NCBI RefSeq assembly: GCF_000499845.2
Contig: NC_023753.2
Span: forward strand, 19,132,477 to 19,196,476
DNA length: 64,000 nt
Direction: 5' to 3'
Source: Phaseolus vulgaris
Taxonomy: Eukaryota; Streptophyta; Magnoliopsida; Fabales; Fabaceae
A program made the translations under genes and the position numbers. The notes beneath the pieces are model-generated. The model saw nothing but the letters and a program-made list of their open reading frames with translations. It was not told the origin of the DNA and did no database searches. This document shows, piece after piece, positions 44,889-56,416 of this stretch (position 1 is its first letter; each line of letters opens with the position of its first letter).

Positions 44889-45547
44889 ATGGCTGACAAA
44901 TTGCCTTTTGGGGAATGTGCTTCCATAAACAGACCACCATTGTTTTGTGGTGTAAATTACCAGTTTTGGAAGGTAAGGATGAAGATCTTTATGCATTCCA
45001 CAGATAAGAGTATTTGGGAAACAATTGAAAATGGTCCATTTATTCCTCATGTTAAAAGAGATGAGGTTTTAATTAATAAACCTTCATCTGAATGGACTGA
45101 GACTAAAAGCAAGAAAGCAAAATTTGATTGGATTGCTAAAAACATAATAACCTCTGCTTTGAGTTGTGATGAATTTTTCAGGGTATCACAATGTAATTCA
45201 ACAAAGGAGATGTGGGACATCCTTGACGTCACACATGAAATAACAAATGATGTCAAGAAGGAAATAAAGCATGATCTCATCCAATAGTACGAGCTTTTCA
45301 TAATGCAAAAAGGAGAGACCACATGTGATGTGCAAAAACGGTTCTCTCATATAGTAAATCATTTGATGAGCCTTGGGAAGTCTTTTGATAAAGAGAAGCT
45401 AAACATCAAGATCTTGAAGTGTCTTAATAGGACATGGCAGCCAAAGGTCACTACCATTTCAGATTCAAAGGACTTAACATCAATGACACTTGCTTCTTTG
45501 TTTGATAAGCTAAGGGAGCATGAGCTTGAGATGAATAGGCTGGTTGT
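44889..45547 (+). pseudogene. Gag of copia-1, N-terminal part, one stop
   Basis: It starts MADKLPFGECASINRPPLFC and continues GVNYQFWKVRMKIFM and CNSTKEMWDILDVTHE, typical of plant Ty1/copia gag (DUF4219/UBN2-type). An in-frame TAG at 45285-45287 follows HDLIQ; the reading then continues (QKGETTCDVQKRFSHIVNHL, REHELEMNRLVV) until the Athila LTR interrupts it at 45548. Zinc knuckle and pol are beyond the insertion, outside the window. Confidence 0.85.
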
Positions 45548-46640
45548 TGATAAGTGTCTAATTTCAATAATATTTCATATTAAAATATAGGCACTTATGA
45601 AGATTTATTGCTAATTTACATATAAAATAATTCCTAATTTATGAATTATACCTTTTTATATTTTTTATGATCTTTATTTGAATAAGAGTATTTTATTCCC
45701 AAATTTGGTGTTAATTGTAGATTTCTAGGGAAGATTGGAGATTTGGATTAAAGAGGAATGATTTGAGCTAAAAAGAGAAAGATGGAAGGTCCCATAATGG
45801 AAAAGGATGTAGAGAAAGATTAAGCCTTTTTTATGTTTTCTTACAGCCGATTAGCGTGAAACAGGAAGTAACCTAACCCTAGAAAATTAGGTTAAATAGG
45901 GGGCTAGAAGCTCAACCCTAGTGTGTCATATTGAGAGGAAAACGCCATAGAGTGAATTGTAACCCAATTGGGAGAATGGAAGCTGCTAGAAATATGTGTG
46001 GCTAATTCTACCATTTGGGATTGGGAGTAATCTGCTCTAACTCTTACGTATTGAGGTGATATTTTATATATTAATATTCAATTCTTGATTGATTATTGGT
46101 ATTGTTGTTTTACTTTTAACTTTCGTGACAAATTGAGAATCTTAAATCTAACCGAGAGGTATTTTTAGGGTTCAGACCTAAACATCAATACTTAGCATAT
46201 TTGAGTGCTAGAGATAGACTTGAAATATTAATTGTCAGTAACATCTGATTGTGATTTCTAAGTTGTTTTTATAAGTATGGGAGAGATCGATATTTAGGAA
46301 ACATTCTTAAGAATTTTATATGCGAGAGATCGATATAAATGAATTTTCTACGGGCATTAATTTCAATCAAAGAACCTAATATTAACATGCTAATCAAAAT
46401 ATATGAGAGTGAGAGAAATGAAACTTAATCCCTATTTTTCCAATTGAAGCAACTAATTATTTGTTTGTTTTCTTATTGATCAGTGCCAACATCATCACTT
46501 CAAACTCTCTTTATTGTTTTGTTGTTATATTTAGCGAATATTGTACTCGATAATTCACTGTTCCTTGTGGGATCGATATTCGTCCTTAGGGACAATTATT
46601 ACTTCTAACAAATGCGGTGTACTTGCCTAAAAAGTCATCA
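45548..46640 (+). mobile_element. 5' LTR of Athila-type element K (1093 bp)
   Basis: It starts TGATAAGTGTCTAATTTC and ends CTAAAAAGTCATCA. A few bases on, the degenerate primer site TTGACACCATTGTCGGGGAA (about 46645-46664) resembles the Athila TGGCGCCGTTGCCGGGG. Confidence 0.85.
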
Positions 46641-46664
46641 AGTTTTTGACACCATTGTCGGGGA

Positions 46665-47465
46665 ACAGGTTTGATTTGTGGATTATAATTTCCTAAATAT
46701 TCTAAATATTTTAATTATTTTGATTTGTTTTGATTTTGTTTATTTTATTTTATTACAGATGTGATTTTATTTTAATTTATTGATTTGCTGATTTAGAAAA
46801 GAAAGTTGTTGTTTTATTTTTTTTATTTTTTTTCTTTACGTTATTTATTTTAATTTGTTTTTATTTTTATTTTATTTTTATTTTAATTTTGTTTAGTTTT
46901 ATTATATTTATTTCAGGTTTTGTTTTGTTTTTAAGTTTAGTTAAGTAGTTTGAGTTTGCCGTAGGTTTTATTTATGTATATTAATTAGTTATTTATTATT
47001 ACTAGTTTCTGTTTTATTTTTGCGTAAGTTTGCATTATCTTTAAATGATTTTAGTTAGTTATTGCAATTATAATTTTCTGTTTTTTGGTTTCTTTTTATT
47101 TTATTTTATTTTGTTTTTATTTTACTTATAGTATTTATTTGTTAGTTTAACTTAGTTATTTTCTTTTATTTTTAAGTTTTTTTTATATATATTTATTCAT
47201 ATTCTTTTGTTTTCTTTTATCTTGTTTTTAGTTTTTATTTTACGTAAGTTATTATTTTATTTATATTTTTGTTTTTGAATATTTTTGTTATTTTTTTCCT
47301 AACGTCATTTTAGTGTTTTATTTATTTTTTTTCAATTCTTTTTAATGTTTTATTTTATCTTCAAAGTTATTTTGAATTTATTTTTTATTTTTTATTTTTT
47401 TTAAAAAAAAGAAAAAAAATACACTACTTTTTTTCTCCGTTAATATGTTTTAGGAAGAAAGTAAC
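46665..47465 (+). other. T-rich leader of element K
   Basis: About 0.8 kb of strongly T-rich sequence (TTTTATTTTATTTT-like runs) between the primer site and gag. No ORF. Confidence 0.7.
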
Positions 47466-48556
47466 ATGGCAGTAGAACAAACACCACGTCCTAGGAAGAC
47501 ACTTGAAGATTATGTCATGTACCAAGGGCCAAGACATTTTTCTAGTATTGCAATACCAGCTACCGCCAAGGCCTTGGAAATAAAACTCGCTTTTCTCACT
47601 CTCATCATTACCCATCAATTCAAAGCAATGGATCATGAGGATCCATGTTCGCATTTGTCTACATTCTATGAATTGGTGGGAACAATGGGATTTCAATCCG
47701 GTGATCTTGAAAATGTTTATATGCGCTTGTTTTATTTTTCATTGGCAGGAAAGGTTAAGGATTGGCTCATATCACTTCCAAATCAGAGTCTCACTAGTTG
47801 GAAGGATGTAGAGGAAAAAATTTTGCAAAGATTTTTTCCAATTTCTTGCTACATCAAAGCAAAGTCAGAAATTTCTGAGTTCAGACAAGGAGCAGATAAA
47901 TCATTCTGTGAGACATGGGAAAGATTTAAAATGATACTTAGAAAATGCCCAAATCATGGGTTAGAAGATATTGTCCAACTGAGCATATTACTCACTGGTC
48001 TCAGATTTGACACAAAGATTCTCCTAGATGCTACAACTGGCGGTACAATGATGGCTCTTGATGTAGAACAAGCGACAAGGATTATTGATGCATTAGCATC
48101 AACTGATTATCAAGCCCAACATGATAGAAAAAATACTCAAAAGGAAAGGTTGTTAGAAGATGCACTTTTGGCTCAAAATAAAATTCTAACACATTAGATT
48201 GAGCAACTAACCGCACAAATGGCTAAATTTCCCCAACAATTATATGTTGTTCATTCATCTCAAAGCCAGAGTCCATCAATCAAGTGTGATTTTTGTGGAG
48301 GTGATCATCCTATTGGTCACTGTTCTTATTAGAACAATTCATTTGAAGCTGAGGATCCATCCATGCCTGAAAGAATGCGTAAAGTTGAAGACGTTCTGAC
48401 AAAGCTTGTGATAATGGAAGAAAATAGCATGGCAACGATCAGGAATATAGAGATCCAGATGGAAAAAGTGGCCAAACAATTTGAAGAAATACAAAGTGGT
48501 CAGTTTTCAGTTGACAGCCAAACCAACCCAAAAGAGCATTGCAATAATGTAGTAAC
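47466..48556 (+). pseudogene. Gag of Athila-type element K, two stops
   Basis: It starts MAVEQTPRPRKTLEDYVMYQ and contains the Athila gag core (MDHEDPCSHLSTFYELVGTM, YFSLAGKVKDWLISLP, FFPISCYIKAKSEISEFRQG). TAG at 48196-48198 and again near 48331 interrupt it; between them sits a knuckle-like CDFCGGDHPIGHC. The reading continues MPERMRKVEDVLTKLV and is split at 48557 by a solo copia LTR. Confidence 0.85.
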
Positions 48557-49695
48557 TGTTAGAATGGATGGCTTTAAACTAGAGGGGGGTGAATTGTTTA
48601 AAGAGGGTTTTCGTAAACTTTTAAAATAAGAATGAAATTATCTCAAGAAACAATTGATAAGAAATTCAGTTTTCCAAAACAACAATCAAAAACAGCAGTA
48701 CCAGAAAAACAATCGATTGTTTCACAGAAACAATCGGTTATTTATACCAGCAAACAACAAACAAAACTGAATTTAAAGAGTTAGGGATAGAGAGATTGCA
48801 CACAGATGTTTATACTGGTTCACTCCAAATCCATAGCTACATCCAGTCTTCTAAAAAACCCTGAGGAAATCCACTAAGCAATCACACCTTGATCACTTAC
48901 ACCACAACCAAGAAAGTGACCTTGATCACCTCAAGACACACACTTTTCTTGGCCAACACACCAACACTAAGATTGTTGATCTTGATCCCCTCAAGAACAC
49001 ACAGCCAATCTCAGCAAACACAGAAACGAAACTTGTTTCACATAGTACAAGGATTACACTTGTTACAGAAGATAATCTGAAATCAATACAAGCAGAATCC
49101 TATTCCACACACTTTGATCAATCACAAACTCTAAGCAATCTCAGCTCTTTGAAAAACTCAAAAACTCTTTTCAAAATCTTGTAAAAGATTGTTACTCAAA
49201 TCTGAATTTATTCAAAGATGTTGTTTGTTATCAAATCTTAACAAACTCTTAAATTGCATTAAAAGATTGGTCAAAGCATTTAATGACTGGAGCGTAAGCA
49301 GTTAAATCATTTAAAGCTCAGTCAAAGATAAAACAGTTTTTCTGTTATGGTCCCAAAACAAACAATCGGTTGTTTCCTCGAATCAATCGGTTGTTTTGGT
49401 TCTAACAGTTCAACCATTTTGAAAAATAGTTTTCAATCTTTTCTCAAAGCATCTAAGTATAAACAATCGGTTGTTTCGACAAAACAATCGGTTGTTTTAA
49501 CTTAGTTTGAAAATATTTTACTTTCAAAAAGATTGAGAATGCCTATGCTTTAGATTTAATCAAAAGGTGGATTACTACACTCAAACTACCCCAGAACTAA
49601 ACTAAAACAGCACAGCAACAACAAGCACAGTAAAGGCTTCAACATCCTTCAAAGGATTTGGATTCTTCAAAGCTTGAACACCACAAGGTTCAACA
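48557..49695 (-). mobile_element. Solo copia LTR in gag of K, TSD GTAAC
   Basis: 1139 bp. On the plus strand it starts TGTTAGAATGGATGG and ends ACAAGGTTCAACA. It is flanked by GTAAC at 48552-48556 and 49696-49700. The GAGGGGGGTGAATTG near its left edge is the reverse of the C-rich 3' end of the other copia LTRs. Three palindrome pairs (48707, 49360, 49461) with exactly 21 bp offset lie inside. Confidence 0.93.
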
Positions 49696-49700
49696 GTAAC

Positions 49701-50296
49701 TGAAAAAGAAGATGAGACTGAGGAGATAGAGAGAGAAAAGAAAAGAAGTGAGGAAGAAAAAAGTGAAAATAAGGAGAGAGGTGTTCTTGAAAAAGATTTA
49801 TCATATCCTCATCCTCCTTCAAAAAAAAGAGAAGGAAAGAAAATTCTTTGATAAATTGCTTTCTAAAAATTATTTTGCAGGAAATTTGAAGCAAGATTCA
49901 ACATTTGAAAGATTTTGAAAGAATAAGAGCTATATTGAAGAAAGAAATATAGAGTTGGAGGATAAATACAATGTCATTATTAAAAAAGGCTTGCCTAAAA
50001 AATTCAAGGACCCAGGGAGTTTTAACCTTCACATGTCTATAGGTGCTTTATTTGTAGGCAATGCTTTATTGGATTTGGGAGCAAGCGTAAATATAATTCC
50101 TTTGGCAATGCTGAAGAAAATAGGTGATTTGGAGATTAAACCCACCAAGATGACTTTAAAGTTAGTTGATCAAGTAACAAAGTATCCATATGGTGTGGTT
50201 GAAGACGTTCTCGCCAAGGTGGATAAATTCACATTCCTTGTGGATTTTGTTGTGATGGACATGAAAGAAGATGAGGAGGTTCCCTTGATACTTGGA
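49701..50296 (+). pseudogene. Gag end and protease of element K, first part
   Basis: A Glu/Lys-rich linker is followed from 49955 by the Athila-type protease: IGALFVGNALLDLGASVNII (LDLGAS as the D[ST]G-type catalytic motif), IKPTKMTLKLVDQ and VEDVLAKVDKFTFLVDFVVM, ending EEVPLILG. The next residues (RPFM..) are found beyond the insertion at 63539. Confidence 0.88.
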
Positions 50297-50835
50297 TGAT
50301 ATGATTCTAATAACATGATAGAGATATTTCAATGACATGTTATGGATTCAACTTGAGTTGGAATATGATTAGGAACTTTTCTAGAATTGGATCAATGTTC
50401 TTTCATTCAAGAACTCACCAAATAATAAGCAACCAAGCCAAAACTCATATGGAAACCCATTTTATGTCAAATGAACCGATTATAACTACCTAGAAATCAA
50501 ATGAACCGAACAAAAACATGATAGGAAGCTAATGAACTAATTGAAACAGTCTAGAAATCAAATGAACCAAACAAAAGTAAGAAAGGATGCAAACAAATCG
50601 ATTACAATGACTAGAAAAGCCTAAGACATGTTTTAGAGTTTATTTGGGAATGGAAATGGATGAATTAGATGGAAAGGAGAAAGAGAACTTATGTGGTTGG
50701 AATCCCTGGAGAGGAACACGCCACTTGAAGGATGAAAAGCTTCAAGATGAGTGTAGATGCCGCTACTTGAGGTTCCAAGAGTGCTCTCAAGATAAGACTA
50801 GAATAAGAGAAGGCACAAGTCTCTCAATCACTCAC

Positions 50836-51891
50836 TGATCCTGCCGGTTGACTCAGCGCAAGAGCGTTGCCTCGTCACGATCTTCCTCACCAGCTTGACA
50901 CCACGTGCCCTTCAAGTCCGCTCCACAGATAGCTCTTTGAGAACCTGAAAAACACACAGTGGCGCCTCTGCGGCCGGTGGCGCTCCGACGCTCAAGTCAG
51001 ATCACAGAATCACTAGAAAAAACAATGTGTGTAAAAACAGCGTGTAAAAAACCTCCCTCTGAATCTCACTCTGATTCTCTTTTATGCCTCCCTCTGTCCC
51101 TTCGCCTAACAGAATTCTGTTATGCCTCTCTGGCATGTGTCAGAACCCTGTTGTGCTTTTCTGTGGCAACGTACCTCCAGAATCAGTAGAACGTGAGTGT
51201 CTGTGCGTGTCTGCGATTGTCTGTACCTTCGGCGGCACGGAGTGCACCTTTGTCTGGACCGCGTCCCTCTCAGATGATGACACGTGGAGGCATGCAACTC
51301 ACCACACACGTGTCATTACTTGAAGGCTCTAGCGCTTCTCACTGAGTGTCTAAGTTATCCCCTGGCGGAGTAACTTAGCGCATTCCCTTCACCTGGGTAA
51401 ATCGCATACTCTCAGGAGAACGCCAGGTGTGGCTGGTCTAAGCACACTCACCAGGCATTGCTCTCTGTGCGAACGATTCCCCTTTCGCGATGTCATGCAC
51501 GTAATGGGTTGAGGGAGTCACCAATCACTGACCGATTTAATAGTCCCCCTTAGGCCACTCTCATGCACGATTCTCTGAGACATGTTCATGCGAGGTCCGT
51601 GCGTAACGCTCTTGTTGGGAACCTCAGCCCCAGCTTAACTGCGTGTAACACGAGCCCCCGATGACCATGCATCTGATGATTGATCGGTGCTCTATTGCTT
51701 CTCGCGTTCTGCCCCCAGGTGTTCATCTGGGAACTGATCTGTCGATGACCGCTTGGTTACTGACCACCGATCACTCCTCTGGATGATCTGCTCCCTGATC
51801 TCTCTGTCACCCGGTCCACGTGTCACCCTACGAGTGGTCCACGTGATTGTCTTCTGCTGACGTCATCAACCACCGATGACCGACCGGATCA
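50836..51891 (-). mobile_element. 3' LTR of element C (1056 bp)
   Basis: TGATCCTGCCGG to GACCGGATCA on the plus strand. The Tat U5 block is at 50961-50998. On the inner side, CAAGCCCCTCAGTCTCGAG (51892-51910) is the polypurine tract read from the other strand. Confidence 0.95.
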
Positions 51892-52221
51892 CAAGCCCCT
51901 CAGTCTCGAGCTGTGAACTCGTTCTCAGCGAAGAGACTAAGTGGTCGCGACCTTGGTCCACGTGGCAAGTGGGCCCACGTCACGTGCTACCTCACGTGCT
52001 GCCATTTAACGTTATGACTACCTCCCTTAATCTCGCGACACGTGGGCGCATCAACGGTCAGCGTGGAGTGTCGCTAGCGCTTCCCTTCTTTTCAAATAGG
52101 CGCGCGCCTTTACTGTTTCTTCATATTCTTCAATCAACCCCCAGACTCTCTGCGAATCCCCTCTTGCGCTTCCATCTTTCTTCCAGCTTTCTATCTTCAG
52201 AACCTCCGCGATCATTCAAAG

Positions 52222-52486
52222 GTATGGTTTTTCTTCTTTCTTGGTCCATTTAGGTTCTTTTCATCGATTGCATTCGTTCCTTTCATCATCATGCATCCAT
52301 CTTCTCTGTTTTTCCTCTTCTCGACCCAGGCTAGGGTTTTAGCACTTTTCACTCTGCTCTCTGCTTCTCCCTCTTCCTCTTTCCACCTGGACCTTTCTCT
52401 CATTTCCTTCCTCTGTTTTTCACCAGACTATTCATCATTCCCTCTCCTTCCATTCATTCTAACTTTTCGCTTTTCCCCCACTGCAG
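52222..52486 (+). other. Predicted 5'UTR intron of element C aORF
   Basis: CAAAG|GTATGG donor and CACTGCAG acceptor, 265 bp, at the same place as in element B, 10 bp before the ATG. Confidence 0.55.
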
Positions 52487-52496
52487 TTATCTATCA

Positions 52497-54725
52497 ATGG
52501 CTCGCTTGAAACAGACCGCTTGAATCATCGCCTCGTCTTCTGGTGCACAGCCTTCCGCAAGTGCTCCAGCTCCACCACCACCCGTTGCAACCTCCTACCA
52601 CGACAACGCTAGGGTCTATGACTGGGCTCCCCTAGCGTTGCTCGCTGAAACCTCTACCTTGCTGCCGCAAGGGCACCTAAAATCCCTCCTGAGCAGTGAC
52701 CCAGATGAGCCCTCTTGCGCCATCGATCGGGAGAACGACTTCAACATCCGCGTCTGCATTCCTCCTCGAGGGATGCCCATCTGCGCGGACGATAGGGCCA
52801 CCAATGGGGTGCCCTTCGTCTTCGTCTACTCTGCCATTTTCAAAAGGTTGAAGCTGCGCCTGCCCTTCACCTTTTTCGAGAAGGAGTTGATGATGGAGCT
52901 GAACGTCGCACCCTACAAACTCCATCCAAATGTCTGGGCTTTCATCTGGGCATTTGAAATTCTCTGCAACTACTTCGGGCATAACGCCTCCGTGGACGTG
53001 TTCCTCTACTTCTTCGAGGCGAAGAACCCTGGGGACAGGTCCTGGGTTAGTCTGAACGGGGTTGCTGGACGGGTGCTCTTGGGCCTGTATCAGCAATCCT
53101 TCAAAGATTGGAAAGGCAGGTTCTACATGATATCTGCCACCCCACAAAGTCCAACATTGCTCGAGGGGTACCCCCTCTACTGGGTTCCTGTGGTTGAGTT
53201 CAAGAAACCCCGGGATCTCGAGGCCATGGCCCCCTACGAGCGCGAGCTATGTGGGCTGTTCCTAGGGGCCAAGTACAACTATGCACTCCTCATCAAACAT
53301 GAGTTTGATGTGTTGGCTCTGAAAAAATACATAGGTAGCTCTTCTTCTTCCACCTCTTGGGATACTTGCACATTCTCATGCATGCTTGCATACATTTTGA
53401 CTTACTTGCATAACTAGGCCTTCTAAATCTTCTTTTTCCCTTCGATGTAGAGACGATGTCAGGGAAGGATAGGAGGAAAGCTTTGTTGGAGCTTGCCAAA
53501 CTCCGGGGGGCCAAAGGGACTGACTCCTCTTCTTCCACCACCGATCCTATTGCAGCCTCTCCTCTCTCGGTCGCGCCAGCTGAAGGCCCCGAGCCAGGAA
53601 GGAAAAGAAGGAAGCTGGTGAAGGCCTTTCCTTCATCTGCTGCTGCTGCTGCTCCTGCTCCCTCAACCGAAGAGGAGAGCTCTGGCTCTCCTCTCATACA
53701 CCGCAAGAGGACACTTCCAGCGGTTGGGGGGGCTTCATCTCTTCAGCCTGGGGAGATTGAGGTAGTGGAGATAGAGGAAGGTTCACCCTCGCCCCTCTCT
53801 ATTCAACCTGCCCCAGTGCCATCATGCTCTCTCTCCCCCAAACAACTGCCATCCCCAACTCCTCGATCGCCATCTCCTCCCCCAGCAGGCCAACCACTTG
53901 GTCAATCCACTCCACCTGCTAGGGGTGATTCTGCTCGCTCGGGGGATCTCCCGGGACCTCTCGTGTCGCCACCATCACTGCCAACCTCCGCTGCTACCGC
54001 TGAAGGTGGTGGGACCAGCTCTCGACCAAGCGGCTCTGGAACAAGTAATGAGAACTTCAACCGAGTCATTGCACCTGGCGAAGCAGATTGTGCTTTCCTT
54101 GGAATTTTCCACCCAGCACCGCAAGCAAATAGCCCTGGAGAAGAGGGTAAAGGAGCTTGAGCATGACAAGGAGTCACTGCAAAGTGACTTCGAAGCTGCC
54201 CAAGGGTCCGTAGATCTGATGAGGGGCATGGTGGAAAAAGCCAGGGGAGAGTACCTAGCGCAGGTCCAGGAGACCATCAAGACTGAGATCTTGATGGGGC
54301 AAGCCGTCAATTCTCTGGACTGCGAGGTGGTGCAACTGCAGGCCGAGACCTCCTCCCTTCGCCAACTGAATTCACAACTAGTGGGGGAGCTCGAGTCCAC
54401 CAGGGAAGCGGCCGCTACTGGGGAGAAGAAACTTGAGGAGGTGGTGGGCAAACTGTCTGAAGCAAAGGGCCAATTGGAAAAAGCTGCCTCTTCCCTTGCT
54501 GCCTCTTCCCTTGCTGCCCTTACCACCGAGAAAAATGCTGCGGAGGCCTCAAAGAAAAAATTAGAGGCTGAAAACGCCGATCTTATGAATGTGGGTGCTG
54601 ACGCCCTTACTGACGGATTCGAGCTGGCGCTCGAGCAGATCCGATGCGTTCTCCCAGATTTGGACCTCTCGCAGTTCAGCATTTATCACGAAGTGGTAGA
54701 TGGAAAACTCACCCCTCCTCCTTGA
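52497..54725 (+). pseudogene. aORF of element C (H3-like N-terminus, Transposase_28-like domain, NLS, coiled coil)
   Basis: ATG 52497 gives MARLKQTA, then TGA at 52521 where B has Arg. Beyond it the frame is open through the Transposase_28-like domain (LRLPFTFFEKELMMELNVAP, VDVFLYFFEAKNPGDRSW, GYPLYWVP). A 116-bp phase-1 intron (53335-53450) and exon 2 follow: MSGKDRRKALLELAKLRG, basic GRKRRKLVK, IEVVEIEEG, and a Pro/Ser-rich linker. A frameshift near 54060 separates it from the coiled coil (QIALEKRVKELEHDKESLQS and onward) that ends TPPP at 54725. It lies antisense to gag-pol and converges with it. Known Tat elements often carry such extra ORFs; what the protein does is not known. Confidence 0.82.
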
Positions 54726-56416
54726 GCTCTTTCTCTCTTTTTTCTTTGTAATTTCACACTTCTGCATAATTTGTTGTACTTGAACTTGTATAAACTTTGT
54801 CGCTTAATATATGCTAGTTTCAGTCGCATATCTCTTTCTCTGCATTTTCTTAAGCTTTGTCTTTCCCTTTGCACACGACTAAATGTTAACCAGCTTAGGC
54901 CTAGCGCGATCTGCCTCCTTTCATCTTGGCCTCTACTTTGATCGCGACTAACAACTCCCTTAGCTTCGTCCTTAACAGCCCTTGTGCACTGCTTTGTACT
55001 GGATGACTGACAAGGCGTAGCCTGTCTGCTAGCTTGTTGCGTAGGAATTTGTTTGGAAAAGTTTCCTCCGACAAGGCAAGACTGATCAGTCATCGTTCTT
55101 CAAGCAACGTACCCACCCAACAACTCATCAGTCATCGTTCTTTTTACTTCACTTTGCTTGCCTGTTGCTCTAGCACTAAGTGCATAGAGGGCATCGATCA
55201 TCAGAGGTGATACCTTGTTTGGCGAAACTTGCTCAACTGCGTGAACTCAGCAATACTTGAACTTGACCCTCCATGCACTGCTTTTAACTCGAGCAAGTTG
55301 TTTAACCTTAAAAAACTTGGCAAACTGTTAACTCAAAGTAAACTTGAGCAACCACCAATTCTTCGGCGATGACGTTCAACAAAACTTGTGAACTTAAGGC
55401 AACAACCCTAACATAAAATCATTTACTAGGCAGCAGGTTTTTACTCAAACTAGTATTAAAATACAGTTTACCTTATCTGCCAAGTGAAATCCTCTCTACT
55501 TCTGTCATCGCCTGGAACTCTTCTGATCTGGTACTCGCCGCACAACCCTTTTACTGTCTCATTTTTCACGCCATAGGGCTCTAGCAATGTTACCTTTCTT
55601 CTTTCCCTTGACCTGATCATCGTTCCCTCATCTGGGGATAGAGGCGCCTTTCGAATCCTTCTCTACCTCCCTGAGTTTCAGAACAATGATCTGGTCTTAC
55701 TGGGTCAATCGTTACTGTTTCACTTACAGGGGGAAAGGCATTTTCCTTCCCTTCCCACCATTTAAGGTCACAAACAGCCCTGACCTTTCAGCTCATTTTG
55801 CCTGAACTCGCTCAACGGCGAGAAGGACTTTATCTGGTGCCTCTACTTTGCCCAGGGTTTACATCTCCTCTTCCCTGGATGCACTGAGGACTTTTAATCT
55901 TGCCTCTGTCTGCTGGTGCAGAGAGGTCTTTTCATCTGATCTCGCCTGCACTCGCTCAAAGTCGAGGAGGACTTTATCTGGTGCCTCTACTTTTCCCAGG
56001 GGTTACATCTCCTCTTCCCTGGACGTACTGAGGACTTTTAATCTTGCCTCTATCTGCTGGTGCAGAGAGGTCTTTTAATCATTGTTGGTGCCTCCGATCG
56101 CTGAGAGACGATGAGGACTTTAAAACCTTAATTGTGCCGCCGATCGCCGAAAAGCGATGGGGACTTTAAAACTTTAAACTGGAAGCATGCAATACAATTT
56201 TACTGTTGCCCTAGATCACATACGAGTAATAAGGCCTTTTTCCTAAAACTTTCGAAGCCATAAGCATGCAAACATAGAAGCTTTAAACTTTGGAAAAATC
56301 TTCTTTATTGGGTGGCCTCATTAAAAACCCTCCTCAGGGAAAAAAGAGTGCCCCCTTGATATTGTTTTAACAAAAACTATTCGAATCTCATCCTATTCAT
56401 CTTTACTTACAAGGTT
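54726..56416. repeat. Spacer between convergent aORF and pol of C, with a 144-bp tandem duplication
   Basis: No ORF. A unit starting GGACTTTATCTGGTGCCTCT at 55825 recurs at 55969 (period 144; the second copy is cut after about 110 bp). Shorter CGATCGCYGAGAGACGATG repeats follow (about 56087-56165). The segment 56309-56357 is conserved with B. Confidence 0.75.

Noticed and set aside
53975..54682. 235-codon minus-strand ORF over the C coiled coil
   Set aside because: It mirrors the plus-strand coiled coil that is conserved between B and C; no homology of its own.
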